Source: Gordonia gummivorans (lineage in GTDB: Bacteria > Actinomycetota > Actinomycetes > Mycobacteriales > Mycobacteriaceae). Taken from it: a stretch of DNA of 64,000 bases. The first letter of the stretch is position 1. Every line of letters starts with the position of its first letter. Where the stretch lies: contig NZ_JAKWBF010000023.1 in NCBI RefSeq assembly GCF_022513585.1, positions 32,566 to 96,565 on the forward strand, in the 5' to 3' direction. Below, piece after piece: positions 63,601 through 64,000 of this stretch. The notes under the pieces were generated by a model. The model saw only the letters and a list, made by a program, of their open reading frames with translations, ran no database searches and was not told the DNA's origin. The translations under genes were made by a program, and so were the position numbers.

Positions 63601-64000
63601 CGAATCCACGATCTGCCAGTCCAGACCGTCCTCGACCTCGTCGACCGAGGCAACGAGTTGGAACGGCACACCATCGACCGCCAGGAACGTCGTCCGCAAC
63701 ACCTCGTGCCGCACAACAACATCGGCCACCGCAGCTCGCAGTGCGGAGACCTCCAACTCGCCCGTCAGACGCAAGACGACCGGGATGTTGTAAGCCGCAG
63801 ATCCGGAGTCGAGCTGGTTGATGAACCACATGCGTTGCTGAGCAAACGACAGCGGAATACGTTCGGGCCGATGCGAAACCGCAGCGATCGGCGGAAGTGA
63901 AGCCTCATGCGTGGCCGCCACCGCAGCAAGCTCACGCACACTCGGCGCATCAAACACATCCCGCACCGACAACGCCACACCGAGAACCTGGCCCACCCGA
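45616..64000 (-). CDS. Large multimodular NRPS with epimerase and thioesterase, N-terminus outside the window (cluster 2)
   Basis: At least 6127 aa and incomplete: the window edge cuts inside a T domain ([15 protein letters not shown]). Order after it: C-A-T / C-A-T-E / C-A-T / C-A-T / C-A-T-TE. Landmarks (nt): C1 HHIAADGES ~63480, A1 TSGSTG ~61990, T1 ~60820; C2 ~60280, A2 ~58790, T2 with GGDSI ~57635, [11 protein letters not shown] ~57030-57060; C3 [10 protein letters not shown] ~55590 (expected D-accepting type), A3 ~54160, T3 ~53000; C4 ~52460, A4 ~50990, T4 ~49820; C5 ~49275, A5 ~47770, T5 ~46620; TE GWSVGG ~46235. Hand-read codes: A1 DPLTPGQIYK, A2 DVPHFSLVEK, A3 DPLIHGQIFK, A4 DCPHSTLVEK, A5 DPLIDGLIVK. 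A2 is serine-like; the others are unassigned. The A10 motif in A5 reads ARKIDR rather than GKIDR, but the Lys is kept. The product has at least six residues (counting the T domain cut by the edge), with a D-residue from module 2. Confidence 0.93.
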   Translation of the reverse strand, partial: RVGQVLGVALSVRDVFDAPSVRELAAVAATHEASLPPIAAVSHRPERIPLSFAQQRMWFINQLDSGSAAYNIPVVLRLTGELEVSALRAAVADVVVRHEVLRTTFLAVDGVPFQLVASVDEVEDGLDWQIVDSQADVETAVTAGFDVTSQWPLRVRLWPVGADEHVLAVVVHHIAADGESMTPLVVDMVTAYAARVAGHAPEFEPLPVQIADFAIWQHEVLGSPQDPESVVGRQLDYWTEQLAGAPDVLELPGDRPRPAVASQSGGRISFEIPGAVAGRVVELARESSATPFMVVHAALAALLARMSGTDDISIGTPLAGRGQDVLDRLVGMFVNTLVLRTKVDSGASFGDLVEVVRGVDLGAFEHGVAPFESVVDAVNPVRSEAFAPLTQVWLSVSQASADANLGDDADVGGLRVAPIEDLSPRANVDLFVAIDIRDEGEWFGSVVYATDLFESETVDALLGRFVRLLDALTADPGALVGSIDLLAAQERDQLVAWSGPADVLALTGSGASNLADLTASSGERFTDAPAVIFDGRTVSHADFAGRVNAFARQLIAEGARPGSVVAVCASQSFEQVLAVQAVIATGAAYVPLATDTPIERARHIIELSAAQIVVTTVADTDSAVIEAAREEELLIVVADFDATSIDNRPVTNADRRSPVRPDHTAYIIFTSGSTGLPKGVAVSHGSVWALLAFDQQNYRFTPDDRQLQVLSYTFDPSVLEFFRGVVSGAALVIPGDELRTEPKAISALVERHGVTVVTLVPSMLAVMLDVVGEDNGDWARSLRYVPTGGEALSPALADRLYRAWPSMKLYNQYGPTETTIYSTIAELDDGAPIIPIGVPVAGSSAYVLDARLQMVPAGVVGELYVGGAQVSLGYVGRTDLTAERFVADPFGPAGSRLYRTGDLVRWNYDGRLQYLGRTDFQVKLRGQRVELGEIEAVLAGGPGVVKAAVTVASAPGGGEQLVAFVSPATVNVDELRTHVTAALPGYMVPTAWTLVEDLALNSAGKIDRRALPEPDFGGAQAEYVSPVGEREAAVAQVFAEILGVDRVSVIESFFDLGGNSLSAMRVVARAGEVLDAELSVRDFFDASTVRSLVTLAAGKSPAAAPITAVSPRPERIPLSFAQQRIWVLNRIDPESAAYNVPTVLRLTGTLDEVALRAAFVDVVTRHEVLRTTFPEAAGGARQLIAAAETVAEHIDWGIVDSLEDIVGAVDSGFDLTVQTPVRVRLWRQDEDTAVLAVILHHIAADGESTGPLLNDLLSAYAARGDGRTPEFEPMPVQFADFALWQHRTLGSPDDPDSVVGRQLDYWRTALAGLPDVLELPADRPRPQVASSRGGIIEFTVPASVAGQTVLTATAFDMTPFMVVHAALSVLLARLSGTDDIAVATPIAGRGQRVLDPVVGMFVNSLVLRAQVNPAMPFAELLEQVRAVDMDAYAHADVPFETLVDALAPERSQAFEPLAQVLLSFNPAASLEGVSVQIEGLEIEGVERPEVAAQRDLTITLSQTAGGEGDWTGTITYAADLFDERTVVGMAQTFVRLLDDLTAEPDSAVGDPTLLTDEQRAQVLATSFGEACPVSVNTVPAAIAAQVQRSPKRVAVRLDNREVSYAEFAARVSTLARTLIASGVGPDVAVGVCIDRSIEMMVAIHSVSAAGGQYVPIDTAAPGDRVRYMLETAAVQTVLVAAGSLPTAVAELPDGVRLHAVDASGEVDLTVAAVTDAERRAPLSDDHAAYTLFTSGSTGRPKGVTVSHRAVLNRLAWGFATFGWSRGDRIVQKTPYTFDVSVPEIFGPLMSGATVVLARPGGHADPEYLIGLLEESAATSVHFVPSMLSVFLDVVDPTRIAALDSLKWVFASGEALPPALVAKARSVLPDEVGIHNLFGPTEAAVEVSWADVSAAPDVVSIGAPVWNTSTLVLDARLRPVPVGVPGELYLGGVQVARGYASQPALTAERFVADPYGEPGSRLYRTGDRVRWNAAGEVEYLGRTDFQVKLRGQRIELGEIEAVLAGAPGVVKAAVSVSKAPTGADHLVAFLSPGSVDLDAVATHVAAALPGYMVPTVWTVVDDLALNSAGKIDRRALPDPDFGSLGTHYEAPVGELEEQLAVTVAALLGLPKVSVTESFFALGGDSIMSIQLASAMRAAGHALSPRQIFEHRTVRAIAAALGDAHTALPELAELPGGAVGQVELSPVVSWMLEYSDTASDFADYSQSMVLAAPAALTAGDLAEVLDVVVTAHPMLRATLSAEGTGEYRMYAGGEFDAAAAISVHESSAMVGTAEFDGDLAAAHAVAAGRLDPARGALVQTALVTDANGVGRIVVVIHHLGVDAVSWQILVEDLITVWAQRSAGHRLHVRATTASQRAWNHELVERVGDFRDEVAFWSARVRPQPTDLGAQLDRDRDRMRTARSRGNLVDPVVTEQILTTVPEAFGGNVNDVLLAGLARAVRSWQQDRGIDDDAPVSVLLEGHGRYEEVLEQGPTPVRADLSRSVGWFTTITPMNLDPADDAVHAVKAAKEERLAQPTSGLGFGWLRYRGDTELSDRPLPSIVFNYFGAGGAGESETGAASLPFGPAGGPGLGASPNGGMAIQALLTATVSGVLIDGRRQLSTSVTFGENVFDDAAIDDLLMRWARELTVIAGIGTEVGLSPSDVPGVDLRQVDLDRLAQQYPGAAIWPLSPLQGGLYFQSQLAAGLDDAVDVYITQVQVALGADVDVERLHEAGQRLLSHHEVLRSGFVATENGAIVTVVPATVCLPWSVIDLGDVDDETAAARLAEIAQGERLTPFDLAVPPLLRFVLVRQAASATLVVTNHHIILDGWSGPLMLADLMAIYATGEPYTPRADFAAYLRRIAGVDREAGLAVWGEVLSPVSEPSLVAAAHGGAIEVLSRDESLLLDAELTAELQAVARSLGVTVATVSQFVWAVLISRLTGNRVVAFGETVSGRPADLDGVEAMVGLFINTLPVVVDVDPDATVGQVLRGLQADKVRVLDHQHLTLPEILSGTGNPMLFDTLTVHESYPVDADSFAQADTAALGLDVRGVDGDDFTHYPLNLGTSLAGDRLSVKIKYLPEVFDQAQVQVFLSVILQVLQQVAASADRRIGELELFDDATAADVRRWSVPPVPVPGPATAADLLIDRASETPHSTALILGEREVSYRELGARTALLARELIAAGVGPDVAVALAMPRSVEMLVAIHAVLAAGGQYVPIEVAVPGERAEYMLRMSGAVALLVSADSSATAVADTARAQDLPVILVSADRPLDTDAVPALDPAERLSPVHGENAAYTIFTSGSTGRPKGVTVPHRALMAEVMADVAYYSFHADDVFLQVLEYTFDPSVLEFIRPPMCGGSLVLLEPGTHRDPFVIRDTVARRGVTSAIIVPSMLAVMAEVLAEEDPAWSDSIRHLHTGGEALPPAVAEAVTRLWPGLTLHNQYGPTETTIFATVQTYDPEGRGVTIGRPIDGAEGYVLDSRLRLLPPGMPGELYVGGLQVARGYSRQSALTAERFVADPYGPAGSRLYRTGDLVRWTTRGEIEYLGRTDFQVKLRGQRLELGEVEAVLTRAPSVVHAAARVVSSPAGVEHLAAYLAPAPIDVEAVKIVAAESLPGFMVPTVWTVLDDIALNTAGKIDRQALPAPDFTGSEADYVAPEGDREVTMAALFAELLGVERVSATESFFDLGGNSLSAMRLAARAAAAMETDIGVRDVFLAPSVRSLVELVGDRGAGLERVTAARPRPDRLPLSFAQQRMWFINQFDAVSPAYNIPAVLRLHGRLDVDALRAAVVDVVIRHEVLRTVFPAVDGEAVAVIAPADAVETRLDWRLVDSDDAVIDAVQTGFDVTTDWPLRVRLWPVADDEYVLAVVTHHIASDGESLRPLVTDLVQAYSARAAGAAPEFAPLAVQFADYALWQHRVLGAADDASSVLGGQLRYWAERLAGLPEVSALPTDRPRPPVASQRGARTSFTVPSALVDAVHQLAAAHSVTPFMVFHAALAAVLARLSGSDDIAVGTSVAGRGQAELDPLVGMFVNTLVLRTRVDGDESFVDLLGEVRATDLDAFANADLPFEVLVDTVNPVRSEAFAPLTQVLVFFNERTAGAALTPVLGDLSVEPLPAPTGTARVDLTFEVSVGSHDEPWEVSVEYATDLFDGSSVDTLGARLVTILHAVTVQPSLPVGDIDLRLATDVAADDDETGPLVAIAERTVADAVAAQVARTPRAVALRYEGREVTYGEFGARVNTLARQLIAAGVGPEVAVAVWIDRSVEMMVGIHAVVAAGGQYVPIDTTAPTDRVEYMIDTADVRVVLVAAGEVPAGIGGVPVVEVDASADIGEHAAPVTDAERLAPLRVEHAIYTLFTSGSTGRPKGVTLTHEAVVNRLDWGLDELPIDHTDAVLQKTPYTFDCSVPELFAPLMVGAQLVVLKAGGHVDPLYVADVIESSRATMVHFVPSMLSVFCELVGRERIAAMSSVRIISTTGEALPPAVATDLRRALPGILFYNLYGPTEAAVEITYERIEEVDPAAASVAIGLPVWNSSALVLDRRLHRVPDGVAGELYLGGVQLARGYAARADLTAERFVADPYGPAGARLYRTGDLVRRLGGRLEYLGRTDFQVKLRGQRIELGEIESVLAAAPGVVHAAATVVEGPGGSQHLVGYLAGGRTALDLDAVMAAAGQALPGYMVPTVWTVLDDIALNSAGKLDRKALPAPDFSSVTAEYVAPQTPPEEALAEVFADILGVEQVGVTESFFDLGGNSLSAMRLAARAGEALGVDVTVRDVFDAPTIRGLAAVAANREALLPPIVAARPRPATIPLSFAQQRMWFINRFDATSAAYNLPAVLRLSGGLDVNALRAAFVDLVRRHEILRTTFPLVDGEPVQIVADADRVEDDLDWAEVDSQQAIEAAVSGGFVLAEEWPLRVRLWPVATGEAVLAVVVHHIAADGESLDVLLTDLVTAYAARSAGAAPRYRPLPLQFADYAIWQHRALGAPDDPQSVVGAQLAYWREHLAGLPDVLELPSDRPRPAVASEAGAQVRFEIDADLAERIAQRAASSGTTPFMVVHAALAVLLYRLAGTDDVAIGTPVAGRGQEAIDPLIGMFVNTLVLRTAVRADETFDDLLARVREVDLTAFTHSSTPFEAVVDAVNPVRSQAFAPLVQVWLSVRQHGGATGRDAVPVVGDLRVELLGEEHQPIEVDLVVDLTVAAPGESWQGTVRYAVDLFEASTVETMMDRLQVLLAASVDEPRALVGDVSWLPEVERCRIEDWSHGLALTEAPNEQTLADLVRRRVAAAPEATAVLTSHGELSYAGFDRAIAAVSDQLVALGVGTDVPVAIALPRSAALVTAVHATVVAGGQFVPVDPQAPLDRLSYVLTTAGVQVMVVDGSRPELRALAAELGVEVRELSEDEVFAAARSTGPGLAVSSAAGPGCADAAAYTLFTSGSTGQPKGVTVSHRSVVTQLRHDAVVHGYTSRDVYAQVVSSTFDPSVLEFYRPIVSGGVLLMLDENVYRDPRALADELGRRGVTSAIIVPSMLSTMLDVLSDAELAEMASMRALDVGGEAFPAPLVDRILRLWPDSAPHNLYGPTESAIVASYKPVEAGKPVTIGRPVSHLTTWVLDARLRPVPPGVPGELYLGGVQLARGYVSRPDLTAERFVADPFSSGGRLYRTGDLVRWTTDGEIDYLGRTDFQVKLRGQRIELGEIEAAITRAPGVVSSAVTLATGPGGAQYLAAYLTPDSVDVPAVQAAVAGELASYMVPSVWMTLSEMPLNTARKIDRAALPAPDPLATGVEYSAPEGVRETVIARAFADVLGVAEVSATASFFALGGNSLSAVRIVERLRRELGTELDLAALFADPTVRGLAEHLTAETEAANGVLLTLRAQGTRPPLFCVHPAGGLAWFYGGFAPYLPDRPIYGLQDPHVTVGEEVRRDVGELAERYLEEIRRVQPDGPYHLLGWSVGGIIAQAMATRLQASGAQVAYLGIMDAAPVPPDDVGAQAPSSEAGDHIEVDGADADGADVDEAGGDVVADLLGGWRELFDLGDDLQASTPEEVVAVVREQIAGMGLFTADQVERIMESFASAEDVVIGHRPDRFDGDVQVFVATADKDEPELVAEAWAPYVTGTVSTTRVDTHHLGMANPEALAVIGPVLFDTLDEGFAGRSHD

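Noticed and set aside
61000..64000. Slightly more AT-rich codon use in the first visible NRPS 2 module as a sign of recent transfer
   Set aside because: An impression only; no composition could be computed here, and module-to-module variation is common in NRPS genes.

Overview
The window is high-GC DNA from a mycolic-acid actinomycete. A Gordonia-like genus is my best guess, inferred from gene content only. Supporting signs are an antigen-85-like mycolyltransferase, a SigK/RskA pair, a 13E12-type (DUF222) HNH gene, a KstR-type operator, promoters of the mycobacterial RecA-independent DNA-damage class, and large NRPS genes with MbtH partners.

Layout. 1-1420: a partial reverse-strand ORF, a DUF2127 membrane protein and a small cupin. 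1598-6425: a tightly coupled three-gene operon (PD-(D/E)XK/DUF559-like nuclease, winged-helix-like adaptor, and a 1044-aa protein with an AAA-type and a HerA/FtsK-type ATPase). I cannot assign it to a named system, and it is the best candidate here for an undescribed anti-phage or DNA-processing system. 6454-7512: a Tat/lipoprotein sugar dehydrogenase. 7519-15064: two DUF4262 paralogues flanking a 2003-aa exported VCBS/beta-propeller protein. 15065-16998: a decayed and an intact 13E12 HNH cassette with duplicated DNA-damage-type promoters, ended by a strong hairpin. 17022-18479 (reverse): rplN-rplX-rplE-rpsN.

19084-35221 is biosynthetic cluster 1: a four-module NRPS with thioesterase, MbtH and a DrrAB-type exporter, all overlapping and so probably one operon. 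35313-36870: sigK-rskA. 37015-38064: mycolyltransferase-like esterase. 38090-39340 (reverse): a NarL-type response regulator and a stand-alone LuxR-type HTH paralogue. 39528-41457: a KstR-type operator, an acetoacetate-decarboxylase-family gene and a pirin. 41465-43280 (reverse): an LLM flavin oxidoreductase with its FMN reductase behind a 14-bp palindrome. 43363-44643: a lipoprotein and a DUF4190 membrane protein.

44706-64000 (reverse) is cluster 2: an NRPS of at least 6127 residues whose N-terminus lies beyond the window, with five complete modules, one epimerase and a thioesterase, followed by a second mbtH and a 103-aa protein resembling the start of an adenylation domain. The two NRPS systems look independent: each has its own thioesterase and MbtH, and their adenylation-domain codes differ. 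I found no tRNA, rRNA, insertion sequence or CRISPR array.
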